This document shows, piece after piece, positions 11,930 through 23,953 of a stretch of DNA of 64,000 nucleotides (positions are counted from its first letter, which is position 1; each line of letters opens with the position of its first letter). The translations under genes were made by a program, and so were the position numbers. The notes under the pieces are model-generated. The model searched no databases and was not told the origin of the DNA. It worked only from the letters and a program-made list of their open reading frames with translations. The DNA is from Nageia nagi. Taxonomy: Eukaryota > Pinophyta. The DNA lies in assembly GCA_050084985.1 (NCBI GenBank), contig JBITNC010000001.1, positions 88,412,001-88,476,000 on the forward strand, given 5' to 3'.

Positions 11930-13154
11930 CAAAGTATTCCTTCTAATTATACTAAGAATGATAGACTAAGATTGAGAAGGATTGCTATGAAATATGTTAT
12001 CATTGGTGCTATTTTATATAGAAGATCCTTTGATGGGGTTTTGTTGAGATGTTTAACACAGGATGAAATAGTTACTACTTTAGAGCAAGCTCATGATGGA
12101 TTATGTAGTGGCCATTTTCATGCAAAAGCTTTTTATACAAAGATATTGAGAATAGGGTACTATTGGCCCACTATGGAAGAAGATTGTCAAACTCATATGA
12201 AAATATGTGTGCCATGCCAAAAGCATGCAAATTTAGAAAAACAACCCACTCAATAAGTCAATTCCATTATTTCTTCATGGCCCTTTGCTATGTGAATCAT
12301 AGATTTGATTGGCATGATTAATCTTCATTCTAAAAAGGACACAAATTCATCATCATAGCTACAAAATATACTACTAGTGGGCAAAAGCCATCCCCATAAA
12401 GACAGTGACACAAGAAAAGATTATTGCATTCCTTATAGAATACATCATCACTAGATTTGGTGTGCCATAAAGGTTGATCATGGAAAATGGTTCAAATATC
12501 AAGGGTAAGGATATGCAATCATTTTGTAAAAAGTTTCACATCACACAAATCTTTTCTTCAATTTACTACCCTCAAGGTAATGGTCAAGTTGAAGCAACAA
12601 ACAAGACACTTAAGAGTATTCTTGCCAAAACATGGGATAAGGACAATAGAGATTGGCATGAGCAATTGCCATATGCCCTATGGGCCCATAGAACTAGTGT
12701 TTGAACAACCACTAGGGCAATGCTCTTTTCATTGGTCTATGGAGATGAGACCATTGTCCCACTTGAGTTAGAGATTCCTTCACTTAGGATCTCTTTACAA
12801 GGTGATATTCCATATGAAAATGCAAGAAAATCAAGATTGCAATAGCTAGAAATTTTTGATGAAAAAAGAATCAAAGGCATTGAACATTAAAAGGTCCACC
12901 ATGCCAAGATTAAGAGAGCATTTGGAAAGAAAATAAAAGCTAAGGACTTTAAAATAGGGGATCTAGTCTTGAAAGAGAATATCAAGAAAACAACAGCACA
13001 TGAAAAGGCTAAAGGAAAATTTGAACCCAATTGGTTGGGTCCATATGTTATTATTGATGCAACAGGATCAGGAGCATACAGGTTATCAACTTTGTATGGT
13101 AAGAAAGAACCCAAAACCTTTAATGCTATCCATATCAAGCATTTTTATGCTTGA
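11930..13154 (+). pseudogene. E2 integrase, broken
   Basis: The zinc-binding HHCC module is readable at 11972-12256 (EQAHDGLCSGHFH ... CVPCQKH). The core is frameshifted; its second acidic position reads MENGS (Glu codon 12483-12485) where DNGS/DNGT is normal. GNGQVEATNKTL retains the last catalytic Glu. The C-terminal WLGPYVI...GAYRLS...NAIHIKHFY (12969-13154) is the GPY-type tail, ending at TGA 13152-13154. Confidence 0.8.
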
Positions 13155-13333
13155 AAATCATAGCTCTATGACCTTGTAAAATAATTCATATCAAACACAA
13201 CGACATAATTTCCTTTTATTTTATGTATAGATCTATGAAAAACATGGCACTGATGATGTGCTTGATTTTCATCATGACACCAGCGATGTGCCAAAAAAAA
13301 AAAACTCTTGACAGTCTAATGTCTTCAATTCAT

Positions 13334-13880
13334 GGACATACAAATGTATGATCACCAATGGCCAATGATATGGCTAGTGAGAGTTCACTCACTTAAAAGA
13401 TAAACTAGCAATGCAGCCATGAGCAATTTATTAACATTGGATCATCTCCAATGGATGATACATTTTACTATGTATCCACATGGTTTTTTCTTTAAACCTA
13501 TCTAAAGCATACTATCTTTGGATCATAGACATACAAATGTATGATCATCAATGACCAACAATATAGCTAGTGAGAGTTCACTCACTTAAAAGATAAATCG
13601 ACAATGCAATCATGATTAATTTATTGGCATTGAATCATCTCTAATGGATGATACATTTTGCTATGTATCCATATGGTTTTTGCTTTGAACCCATCTAAAG
13701 CATACTATCTTTGGATCATAAACAGACAAATGTATGATTGTTAATGGCCATCAATATGACTAGTGAAGTTCACTCACTTAAAAGATAAACTAACGATGTA
13801 GTCATAAGCAAGATGTTGACATTAGATCATCTCCAATAGATGAAACAACTTATTATGCATCCATCATTATTTTATGATTG
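13334..13880 (+). repeat. 193-bp tandem repeat, about 2.8 copies, in E2 3' region
   Basis: The landmark acaaatgtatgat recurs at about 13340, 13533 and 13726, giving a 193-bp period. Units share gctagtgagagttcactcac and a gatgatacattt block. Tandem sub-repeats between integrase and 3' LTR are known from Tat/Ogre elements and can seed satellites. Copies differ by roughly 10-15%. Confidence 0.9.
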
Positions 13881-14030
13881 ACATTTCATTGTAGGTACAT
13901 AGATCCAACAAAAATAGGAGAAAATTGTAGTAAAAAACTAGGGCACCATCATTGTGCTCATAGTTTGTTGGGATGCTGATGGTGTACATCTCATTATCAT
14001 TTACACCAATCCAAAACATAACCTCTTTAT

Positions 14031-14237
14031 TCAAAGCATGGACATAAGTGCAAATGGTTCTTGAGTATCAAACATGATAGAATGGCTAGATTCATGATTG
14101 AGATAATATAAAGGGGGCCACATCATATCTTCCATCTCCAACCTTAGATATGGATTGTCATAGTCATCCAAACAGTATTCTTGAAGATAGCTTTTGCCTT
14201 GGCCACTCCACTCAAGGATCTTTCTTAGGGCACCCAA
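14031..14237 (-). CDS. Short antisense ORF upstream of E2 3' LTR
   Basis: A 68-codon minus-strand frame rich in Tyr, Trp and acidic residues (LRLEMEDMMWPPLYYLNHES). Some Tat-lineage elements (Grande type) are known to carry an antisense ORF here, so it could be a relic of one. No homolog was recognised, and chance cannot be excluded. Confidence 0.3.
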   Translation of the reverse strand: MGALRKILEWSGQGKSYLQEYCLDDYDNPYLRLEMEDMMWPPLYYLNHESSHSIMFDTQEPFALMSML

Positions 14238-14376
14238 GTCAAAAGAGGGGTAGCATAAAGACCCTCAACATCATTCAGTAAAAGACAACATCAACAAAAA
14301 GATACAAAAAATTTCTTCTATGCCTTGGCTACACTTCTTCTTTGGAGATGTAATTTTATTGCTTCAATCACACATC

Positions 14377-14390
14377 CAAAGAGGGGCAAA
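14377..14390 (+). other. E2 polypurine tract
   Basis: The run aaagaggggcaaa directly precedes the 3' LTR start tgtaga at 14391. E3 has the near-identical tract on its own strand, which supports both assignments. Confidence 0.8.
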
Positions 14391-15023
14391 TGTAGAGGCC
14401 TCAAATTGAACCTTTATATATTTAATAAATTATTTTAATCCCTTAACAATGTATTATTTAAAAAGGGATTAAAAATATATATAAAAGGTATAGGCCATAT
14501 ATTTAACCCTTGTCGAATGTACAAGGGGTCAAAATATCAAATTCATATAAACTTGTATCATATATATAGGTATCATGGGATGACCTATAGGGCATGAGGA
14601 AATCATGGGCACATAATTATTTTCAAACTAATACAAAGATTATCAATTGAAGATCATTCGAAGGATTGCAACTTGCTTTATCTATTTACATTTGCGCATC
14701 TATTATTTTGTAAGTTCGCATGTATGTTCATAATTTGATTATTCACTAATTCGATCATTGCTACATTCTTGTTTGTGCTTGTAATTTCACTTATCTTATG
14801 GCACCAATAGTGTGCCAATTATAGGATGCTAGTGACATACTTGTCCATGAATGTATGCTCTATCTCATGCATTTTATGATTGAAAGAATGAATATTGAAT
14901 ATAAGTAAAAACTACTACATTTCTATTATTTCTATATTTTTAATATATGCATCAATATTTATAAAGTGGAGCAATATTGCATTAATCAACCCATTGCATT
15001 AATTGCATTATTTAGCTACTACA
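14391..15023 (+). repeat. E2 3' LTR
   Basis: It starts tgtagaggcctc and ends ctactaca. It pairs with 6356-6990. The presumed target duplication copy attat follows at 15024-15028, after which the E1 LTR resumes. Confidence 0.9.
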
Positions 15024-16473
15024 ATTATGTCTTAATTTGAAGATAATTCTATGACCTTACAATGATCTAAAATGTTACTCATAGGAACAAGATGAAAAAA
15101 TATTCATGTTGAAATAAAAAAAATGCATTGAGATGAATTTATATCTTGTTATGATTTTTTATTGATGAATAATAGTTTATCAATTTGAATCATATTTTGA
15201 TGAGTTGAATAAGAATGGTTTTTGATTATATATTTCTACATTATGATAGAATGTGGTAAATTATTATGTTATTTCATTACTAGTTTGAATAGCTAGATGA
15301 AGATATAAATTGGTATCTAAAGGAAGGCTATTCAATATATTGTAGTGAATGGGACACTAATAATTGTTTTATGCTTTTTATTCATGTACATGGGAATGTT
15401 ACTTGAGTAAAAGTAATGATATGCCATTGAAAGTGAATGTAATTTTATGGTTTAAAATATTTAATTATTTTGACGTACTACAAAAGTTATTTAGGATAAG
15501 TGGAATAATGAAACTAGGTACGAGGTCAAAGTAGATTTTACCTAGTAAGTAATCATGGTAAATGGTTTTGAAATCTAAATAAACCTTAAGTAAGTCTTAA
15601 GCACACTTTGATGAGATTAAAAAATTATCAAGCTAGGATAATTCAAGATAATCTTAAGGAGATAAAGGAATTACCAAATTAGGATAATTCGATAAGGTCT
15701 CAAGAGAACAAGGAATTATAGAATAAGATATTTTAAGAAGTTATCATTACACATGACTTAAAGATAAGAATAAGGATTAACAAGAAGGATAATCAATAAA
15801 TTCTCAATATTAGTTATGAAGGATCCTAAAGTACCTAATTGCTAAACTTGACGAATGCTATGATCTGAGTACGTTAAGATACCATTATTAAGAAAGAATT
15901 TTTCAAGATAGGTTGACAAAGCAAGAAGGTTATTGTCTCCTAAGATAAGCATTCTAGGAAAGCCATTTAGGATGTTATTGTCTCCTAAGAAGTTATCAGT
16001 ACACATGACTTAAAGATAAGAATAAGGATTAACAAGAAGGATAATCAATAAATTCTCAATATTAGTTATGAAGGATCTAAAGTACCTAATTGCTAAACTT
16101 GACGAATGCTATGATCTGAGTACGTTAAGATACCATTATTAAGAAAGAATTTTTCAAGATAGGTTGACAAAGCAAGAAGGTTATTCTCCTAAGATGAGCA
16201 TTCTAGGAAAACCATTTAGCAGAAGGTTAAATATCAAGATATCTAAATGATGTTATCATTTAAGGATGAGATCATGACTCAAGAATGAAAACACTTGGAA
16301 CTATTATGTGATCTTAACTCACGATTCACAAGTAGCTTATAAACTTTCATTATTTAATATCTATGTGTATTTGAATATTGGTAAATAAAAACATTTATGT
16401 TCATTTCATGTGTTTATTAGGATTGGAGTTAATTTTAGAGTTGATTTTTATGGAGTAAAATTAGGTTTTAACA
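15024..16473 (+). repeat. E1 left LTR, second part
   Basis: Continues the E1 LTR after E2 and matches 33940-35141. It contains a recent 252-bp tandem duplication absent from the other E1 LTR. It ends taggttttaaca at 16473. Confidence 0.85.
15735..16230 (+). repeat. 252-bp tandem duplication inside E1 left LTR
   Basis: Units start at 15735 and 15987 with aagaagttatca. They differ at only a handful of bases and indels, far fewer than the two E1 LTRs differ from each other. The duplication therefore arose long after E1 inserted. Confidence 0.9.
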
Positions 16474-16475
16474 TT

Positions 16476-16488
16476 TGGTATCAAAGCC
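16476..16488 (+). other. E1 primer binding site, initiator-Met tRNA type
   Basis: Two bases after the LTR end the sequence reads tggtatcaaagcc, one base from the canonical plant iMet site tggtatcagagcc. This fixes the LTR end and the plus-strand orientation. Confidence 0.9.
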
Positions 16489-17699
16489 AAGATTTGTAGG
16501 TTCACGTAAGCAATTCTAAATTTTAACCAAAAATTTTATGCTCAGGAGAAGATGACATTCTAATAATATAGTAGTATCCTTGGAACTATTAATCGATATA
16601 ATGTAACTTCAAAGGGTTTGGTCTGGTCGAGTTCTCCATTGCTCATGATAGTAGGTTCCTTGAAAGAGCAAAAGGTGGTGAGAATACGTTTGTGTTGATT
16701 TTTTGCTCAATCTTTGGGTTATAGGTCAATTCTTATGTATTATGATGGTTAAAAGTAATAGGAAAGAGATAAAAGTTATAGAATTACAGAAAAGAGATTA
16801 ACAAATCGAACTAAAACTAAAACAAGAACTTCACAGCTTAGGCATTATAACATAGTCAACAATTCATAACCAAGATTAAGAATAACAAGCTATCTTACCC
16901 TTGGGGTTTCACAATCACAATACACAACCACAACGTAAGACATCATCTCATACATAACATCTACAAAAGTAATAACTAGCTATTTGTTGTAGAAGGGCAA
17001 AACATTATTTATCTGCATTATCATATATGAAAGTATCTTACACATTTAGACAAATTTGCTAGAATGTTCAACCCCTTTGATTTCTAACAGTTTACCATTT
17101 ATATATTTAAATGCTTTGGTGGGTTGTTGTCTATAATTAATATACATAATTACTCATCTTGATTAAAACAAGCGAAGGAAACTATTTATAATAAATTTTA
17201 CAAATGTGTTAAATTACATAGTGAATAAGTACCAATAATATGACTATCTAGGAATTTGAATTTTCTAAACAATAATATTCAAGCTGTAATCCTCCTAACA
17301 TGTCATTGATTGCTCCTTCTTCATCCCTGTAGTTGATTGAAGATGGTATTGTAGCTTATTAAAAAGTACTCATCTATAATTTGATAGATACAATCTAGCA
17401 TTGTGTTTTATCAGTAGCTATCTACTTCTTTGCAACCATTGATGATCTATACTATAGTTCTAAATGAATAGAGTAATCGAGGGTTGTGAATAGTATATTA
17501 ACTTAGTTTGAGAAGAAACTAGCACTGTATGTGGAATTGAGTCGAAATTGGCACATTAAAAGGGCCTCAAAAGTCAAACACTTAAGATCAAATGGACCCA
17601 AGTGTTACTTCTTATCCATTACTCTTACCTTTGTCTAGTAGGTATTATTTATTTTCTTTGGGTTTTATTGATGAACTGGCTCTTCTTAGTACTTGTTGA

Positions 17700-18080
17700 T
17701 TTTAGCTAAAAGTTTTGACATCATCATTCAAAATTGGTAGGTTCTATTAGGGATCTTATTGTCATCATTCACCATCACTTATTCTAGTACCCATTAATTT
17801 GAGCCAAAGGTTCTAACATCATCATTTAAAATCAACAGGCTTTATCTAGAATCTTGTTTAATCATCACCTGCCATCACTTATTCTAGGACCCTCTGATTT
17901 GAGCCAAAAGTTTTGACATCATCATTCAAAATTAGTGAGCTCTATCTAGGATCTTGTTGAATCATCATCCACCATCACTTATTCACTAATTTGAGCCAAA
18001 ACTTCTGATATCATCATTCAAAATCAGCGGGCTCTATTTGAGATCTTATTGAATCATCACTTGCCATCGCTTGTTCATAA
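17700..18080 (+). repeat. Tandem repeat of about 98 bp, four copies
   Basis: The phrase catcattcaaaat preceded by a ttctgaca-like word recurs at about 17713, 17811, 17911 and 18003 (spacings 98, 100, 92). Each unit also has a gagccaaa word and a catcactt word. Copies are about 80-85% alike. Confidence 0.85.
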
Positions 18081-18100
18081 CTTGAACTTATATTCACAAA

Positions 18101-18180
18101 AACTCCCAGACATTATATCTACAACTCTCAGATATTATATCTACAACTCTCAAATATTATATCTACAACTCTTGAATATT
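18101..18180 (+). repeat. 22-bp tandem repeat, about 3.5 copies
   Basis: The unit attatatctacaactct recurs at 18112, 18134 and 18156 with minor changes. It lies directly beside the 98-bp repeat block. Confidence 0.9.
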
Positions 18181-19345
18181 TCCTTGGACTTTTCTCTTCC
18201 TATACATAATTCTTTTATAGATACAATTCTCATCTCATTTGATTGTTAATATTACATAAGGTAAATCCTTGGGATTATTACAACAACCGATCATTTTTGA
18301 CTAAAAATTTACAAGGCAAAAATATCAAAGGTAAGGACCCATATATACAATAGCCGAATTATACATGCAATAGCTGGATCTCAATAACACTCAAGATTCT
18401 TCAATCTTAGAGATAATAGAAGATTCAAATTTAATTTTAAAATAAAGAGAGTTGGAATATAAATAATTTTCTAAAAAGAATAAAAGAATGATAGTATGTT
18501 ACCCCAACCAAGAGTGCAATTCTGGAAGAATACAAGAACATATAACATGACTTAATATTAAGTCATCAAATTAAGATAATACCTTTGGGAAGACCATTCC
18601 ATTAGAATGAAAACCCTAACAAGATATGAATCTACAAGAAAATATAAGATGATTGTTAAACATAGTCTTGCTAGGGAAAAGAAAAACCCTAAATTAATTA
18701 AGCCACCTTGACATGATGATGGTAAGAAATACAAGAAGTAATGTGACACCTTCAAGAAGTTACAAATGTTCAAAAAGATGAAATTGTTTATAAGATCTAA
18801 CAAAATACCTTATGATGAACATTTGAGGTAAACCATGAGGTTATTTAACTAAGGTTAAATTACAAGATATGGTAGACATTCAAGGAGATGGCCACTCAAG
18901 AATGAACAAAACCTCAATAAGTTGGTATGAAAGAATAGTGCTCTTAATCGCATTATTTCTGAGGGAAGTTTTTAAGAACTTTCATACTTATTTTCAAATA
19001 TGATTGATCAAATAAAATTATAAACCTATAAAGGTTATGAAATCAACTATTATCAACATTTTGGTTGAAATATTTAATTAGTGATTTTGAGAAATTAGAA
19101 GAAAAATTAAGAATGGATAACCTTGAGAAGGTTACGAGACAACTTAAGATTGATTTTTCTTAAATAAGAAATGGATAAATCTCAAGAATAAGCTTGTATG
19201 ATTTAAACATTTTAAGTATTAAAATTTTAAATATATCTTGATTATTCTTGTAAAGAATAAGGAAATAGGAATAGATCAATTCACTCAACCATGGTGATTC
19301 ATCAGGAAAGACAACCTTATGGACCAAAAAACCAAACTAATTTTT

Positions 19346-19813
19346 TATTCTATATTCAAGATTCGAGATGTTATAATTCAAGAAGGGGCTAATACAACAC
19401 TAATTAATGAAGTTCTACATCAAGAACATGATATTTGCATCATGTTGGAAGAATAAGAGCAAGAAAGTCAAATAAGATCTAGAGAAAGACACCTTCCTCT
19501 TAAAGAAAAAAGAACTCAACTTGCTCGAAGAAACTTATATTTGTGAAATATAGGTAATGAAGCAAGGGATGGAGTAATCCACCATATCCATGCGAATGAA
19601 ATCCTCTTTGATGAATATCTCCTAGAACAGAATGGATATTATCATTATGAATCAGATATTAAGTCAAAAATTAAAGAGATAACAAAGTACAAGTCCAGTT
19701 TCTTGCTACCTATTGAAGCAAATCTAGTACAAATTTCACTAATCATTAAGGAATTGAACCTTCGCATAGCTGCTAAAAGGTTGAACACAAATGCTGTTAA
19801 TATAAATATTTAA
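19346..19813 (+). pseudogene. Coding-like relic in E1 interior, about 155 codons, two stops
   Basis: One frame stays open from about 19346 to TAA at 19811-19813 except for a TAA at 19454-19456 and a TGA at 19544-19546. The text looks protein-like: IQEGANTTLINEVLHQEH, then RERHLPLKEKRTQLARR, then HHIHANEILFDEYLLEQNGY, with alternating charged and hydrophobic residues. I recognise no family. In the interior of an LTR element it could be a gag remnant or a captured gene. No start codon is certain. Confidence 0.4.
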
Positions 19814-20748
19814 GATCTCATGAACATTGAAGGGATCTAATATGTATTAGATTTTCCTTGAAATGAATGATGAATTGATTCTTAAAAATAGGATATAAGG
19901 ATATCAATAAGTATTATCAAGGAAATAGATGACTTTATGCTCAATGCTTAAGTCAAGAGAAGGGTGCAAAAGTGAAGATCCAATCTTGGGTAGGAGATTT
20001 GGGTCATTATAGTTGTATTGAGAATAACTATGTCTCAAGAATGGTTATGGTATATAAGCAAGACCCTTAGATAAGGTATTTTAATAAAGTTGAGTTTATT
20101 GGAAAATGCTTTTAATTCTATTCCATATGTGATATGAAATGGATAAGTCATATATTTTTATCAAAAGAAAAGAACACACAATTGAAGGATCAATATTATA
20201 GTTTTAAAAAAAAGTAAGGATTTTTAAAAAATTGAAAGAGTTATGTCCATAATTGAGGATATCAGTCAATAAATTGTAGACTAGAGACCTCAAGGAAACT
20301 CAACTAAGAAAGCAATATCTAAATTTTCAAAGGTCGAGAATTTTAGAAGTATCTAAGATACGTGTGAAGGACCTTAAGAAAAATATCCATTATCATGGGT
20401 TCATTGCGATTCCAAAGAAATAATTCAGTGTGATTCATAAATAGTAAGAAAATTTTGAGAAGCTTAATATTGGTAAAAGTGATGAACCATTGAATCTAAT
20501 CAAGAATATTGAGAAGAAAAAAAATTCCAACCATGGAATTTATAGGAAATAAATATTGGGTGAAAGAACTCAAAACCCATTTTGAGACAAAAAAGCTATA
20601 ACACCCATTAGGAAGCTAGGTGGGTTGTTATGCCACTTGAATATTTGGCTCTAGAATGATGATAGAACCTTTTGGAGGATAGAGAGATAGAGATAAAGTA
20701 TGTGTCAAACAAGTTCATCATGGACATATTTAATGAATTTGACAAAAT

Positions 20749-22850
20749 GTAATGACCCACCTAATTGCACTTATTATGATCTGAATACCTTCAAGAATTT
20801 GAATATGATTGAGAATATTTGTGTTATGAGATGATTAATAATGAATGGATATATGCAATATTTATATCAATTTGATGTTGGATTCAAGATTGTTATGACA
20901 TAGGTTACAGGTTAACTCAGCATGAGAGTCAAATTTGAGACCCCAAAGAACCAAATATGAGTTGGTTACAGGAACAATTTGGTAAGAGTGAGGAAATAAT
21001 TGACGTTGATTCGTTGATAGCCCATAGGTACCTTCATAAATCATGTAGATGCATCTCATAATTATTATGCATAATATTCAATCCATGTGATGTGTATGAT
21101 GTTTGTGTATGCACTAACAAAATTTACCTTTCACAATGAGCAGTCTCCAAAGGTAAAATTATGTGCTAAAATATTTATTATGCATTTCTAAATTGCTTTC
21201 GAAAATCAATTAACTAATTTTGAATGGTGCAAGGGAATATTCCAAATATTTAAATTTAAATTTTTCACTAAAGAATTTTAGTTTCTACAAGAAATACATT
21301 CTAGGGTTAGGTGAAAATAAATTTATCAAGGGATGAGGGACTATTTTGGTATTTTTCATTAGGTGAGGGATTATTTTGGTATTTTACTTTAGGTGTGCAA
21401 AATAATGGAGGGACTATCTCCATACATTTTGATATTTTGCATTAGGTGTGCAAAATAATTGATAAACTATTTTCATGCATTTTGGTATCTAGCATGAGGC
21501 ATGTAAAATTTTTTGTAGGATTTTATAGATCTTGTAATCTACAAACAAAATTAGTCAAATCTCACCATAAAATAAAAAGCCTCCATGTCCCTCATGAACA
21601 AAAATATTGATGTGGGAAAATAGAAATCTTTTTGGAAGTGTTATACCAACCTTTTACTACAAATATACCTAGGAAAACCTTTAGAAAAATACACACATAC
21701 GCACTCATCCCTTCTTTCCAAAATCTTGGCCTTGAGATCCGCGAAGGAAGGTGTCTTTCTCTTCTTATTTGTCCATTCACAAGTCCAAGTGCTCTTCTTA
21801 TATTTTTTGCCACTAGTGCTAAAATATTTAGTTTAATTTGTGAATTTTAATTATGAACATTATAGTTCATTTTAAATGGGAATTATTTATTTAAATTTTG
21901 AGAAATACATGTGAACTTGTTTTATAGCTTGTTTATATATGGTGGGTGAACTTATTTGTATATATATGGTTGGAGGTATCTAGATGGAGTAAACAATTTA
22001 ATATTTAATATAAGTTGAGAATTTGAATTATGAACCTTGTTGTTCATTTTGAAAGGATGGAATTGTTTTATTTAAAAGTTAGTAATGAGGCTATTTTAAT
22101 TATTGGCCATACATTTATGTCATGTGAATGGCATAGTGTTTGTATACATTATTGTCCTTGGAAGAAAATACTAAGGATTTGTACTACTAATTGAGTCATG
22201 GGTGTGTAATGTCAATTGAATAAATGAATTTTGACCACAATAATTAAATTATCCTCACACCAGGCTTGAATGTGCCTGAACTATCCTAAGGATTTCTAGA
22301 GAGCATTCGATTAGGAAATTATATTATTTATGAGTGCATAATATTTATTCCTTCATGCGGGTGCTCTGCGCTGCATGTTTCTTGCTAAAAATTCCACCCA
22401 CTTTTGAGAATCTTAGTTACTATCTATCTCTCGGTCTATCGTAGGTTTGCTCTCAATATATAATGGCGAAGTCTAGATTCTAGTATGGTTGTTATGGCAT
22501 ATTTGTTGTGCTACGTATAGCACCTTGGAATTGGAAATTAATTTACTAAGTTTGCATTCCTTTCAATTCTCACTCAAAGGCAGAGTAGCGCCACTCGCAT
22601 TGATAAAAAGGTGCCATATGGACGTCTGGTTCAAGCTTTGAAGGATGGTAGGTGCTCACAGCCTAAAAAAAATAACAGTGAGAGTCTCTTTGGTCCTAGT
22701 GAAGTACTTAAAGAAAGGATAAAAATATTTCGGTTCCTCTCCTATCAGTTTTCAGTGCCTGTCGATTTTAGATACCTTTGGTCATATTTTAAAATATCAT
22801 CAGGCTTCTGAAGCACGTACAGGTCGTCAATAATATTTTTCCAAAGCTAG
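20749..22850 (+). mobile_element. LTR-like insertion in E1 interior, right end uncertain
   Basis: It begins tgtaatgacccacct. Its first 320 bp align with 51595-51910: both have gttggattcaagat-like and aatcatgtagatgcat words. That is the start of an LTR family, also represented by E5. A primer site, partner LTR or clear target duplication was not found, so it may be a solo LTR of about 2 kb. The frames 21592-21850 and 22611-22811 within it are not recognised. Confidence 0.45.
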
Positions 22851-23940
22851 CAAGGCTTTTTACGATTCTATGTTAGGCGTATATAGTATTACGGATCAAA
22901 GGGAGGATTTTCAAAGAAACAACCAAAATTTTCAAAGAAATAAAAAATATTTCAACTATCCAAATAAAATAGCTAGTTGGATAGTAGGACAAGAAGAATT
23001 ACATCCAAGAATACTTTTAGAATAAAATTTGGGAGTAATAGGAGAGTATTATATGGAAAAGATAGTAAGATTTTCCTAAGGATTTGAGGTATAATGTCCA
23101 AAAATTTAATGAATCGTGGATCCCAAAGTATGAACGAGAAAAAAAGTTATCCAAAAATGATAAAATTTTAACAATTTCATTATGAAAAATAAAATTATAT
23201 AACAATTTCATTATGAAGTTATTCATCAAGAGAAATGATGAAGTTTGAACTAAGGCAAATCCTTAAAAGCTTAGTGAATTGAAAGATAGTTAGATTGAGA
23301 ATTCTAACTATTCATACTTATTCTTAGAAATTTGGAATATTAAACAAGGTCATGAATGTTGATATGGTTATTAGTAGGTTTATTTCTTATAGAAAGTTAA
23401 AATAAACTAAGTGAGATAAGTTTAGGAGACTCACTTATATATGTAATGATCTAAAACTAGTCAATCCGATCAATTTGCAAATAACAAAGGATAAGAATTA
23501 ATACCTTTTGAAAATAGGTAGGGTTAAGTGTGTAAGAATTCCTCTTCATGATGATATCTTAAGGACCAAGTTAGGGTTACAAAATATATATTAAGGAATG
23601 AGAGGAATAGCTTAACTAACAATTTATATTAGAAAAATAAAAACTATGGAAATGATTCTTCCATTAGTAACAAAAATCTGGGAATGATGCCATGAGAATT
23701 TAGAAGCATAATAGTTTATTAAGCCTAGGATAAATTAGTCAAAAATATGAACTTTCTATCTAATTTATCTAAGGTATTTTATTTTAAATTTTGAAACCTT
23801 GTGAAGAAGGTATGTTATGTTCCATAATGTTGTTGTATGAATACTTTATGTTATGATAAAAGTTGTTTCATTATTATGTGTGAAATGAAACAAGAGAACA
23901 CCAAAACTATGGTAGTTAACACAAAGAATGAAGTTAATCT
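22851..23940 (+). other. E1 interior, right portion, non-coding
   Basis: AT-rich, no domain recognised. A purine-rich word (ttttcaaagaaa) is repeated around 22909-22943. It ends at the E1 polypurine tract. Confidence 0.5.
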
Positions 23941-23953
23941 AAAAGGGGGAGGA
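23941..23953 (+). other. E1 polypurine tract
   Basis: The run aaaagggggagga stands immediately before the LTR start tgtaacatctc at 23954. It is the expected plus-strand primer site. Confidence 0.9.

Larger units (their letters stand above)
6356..15023 (+). mobile_element. E2: full-length decayed Ty3/gypsy element, Tat-like
   Basis: LTRs at 6356-6990 and 14391-15023 (635 and 633 bp, about 90% alike by eye) start tgtaga and end ctaca. The left LTR is followed by a TGG-type primer site and the right one is preceded by a purine tract. The flanks aatag (6351-6355) and attat (15024-15028) are the likely decayed target duplication, because removing the element rejoins the E1 LTR. Order is gag, protease, RT, RNase H, a second RNase H, integrase, then 3' tandem repeats. 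A second RNase H between the first and integrase is the known hallmark of the Tat/Ogre group. Many stops and frameshifts make it immobile. Confidence 0.9.
16489..20748 (+). other. E1 interior, left portion, no pol recognised
   Basis: About 4.3 kb without gag, RT or integrase motifs in any frame that I could read. It holds two tandem-repeat blocks (17700-18080 and 18101-18180) and one coding-like relic (about 19346-19813). The short frames 18049-18249 and 18558-18803 look like chance. Confidence 0.55.

Noticed and set aside
12487-12771. 94-codon frame overlapping E2 integrase
   Set aside because: Shadow of the integrase frame at 12474-12704, which has the expected motifs.
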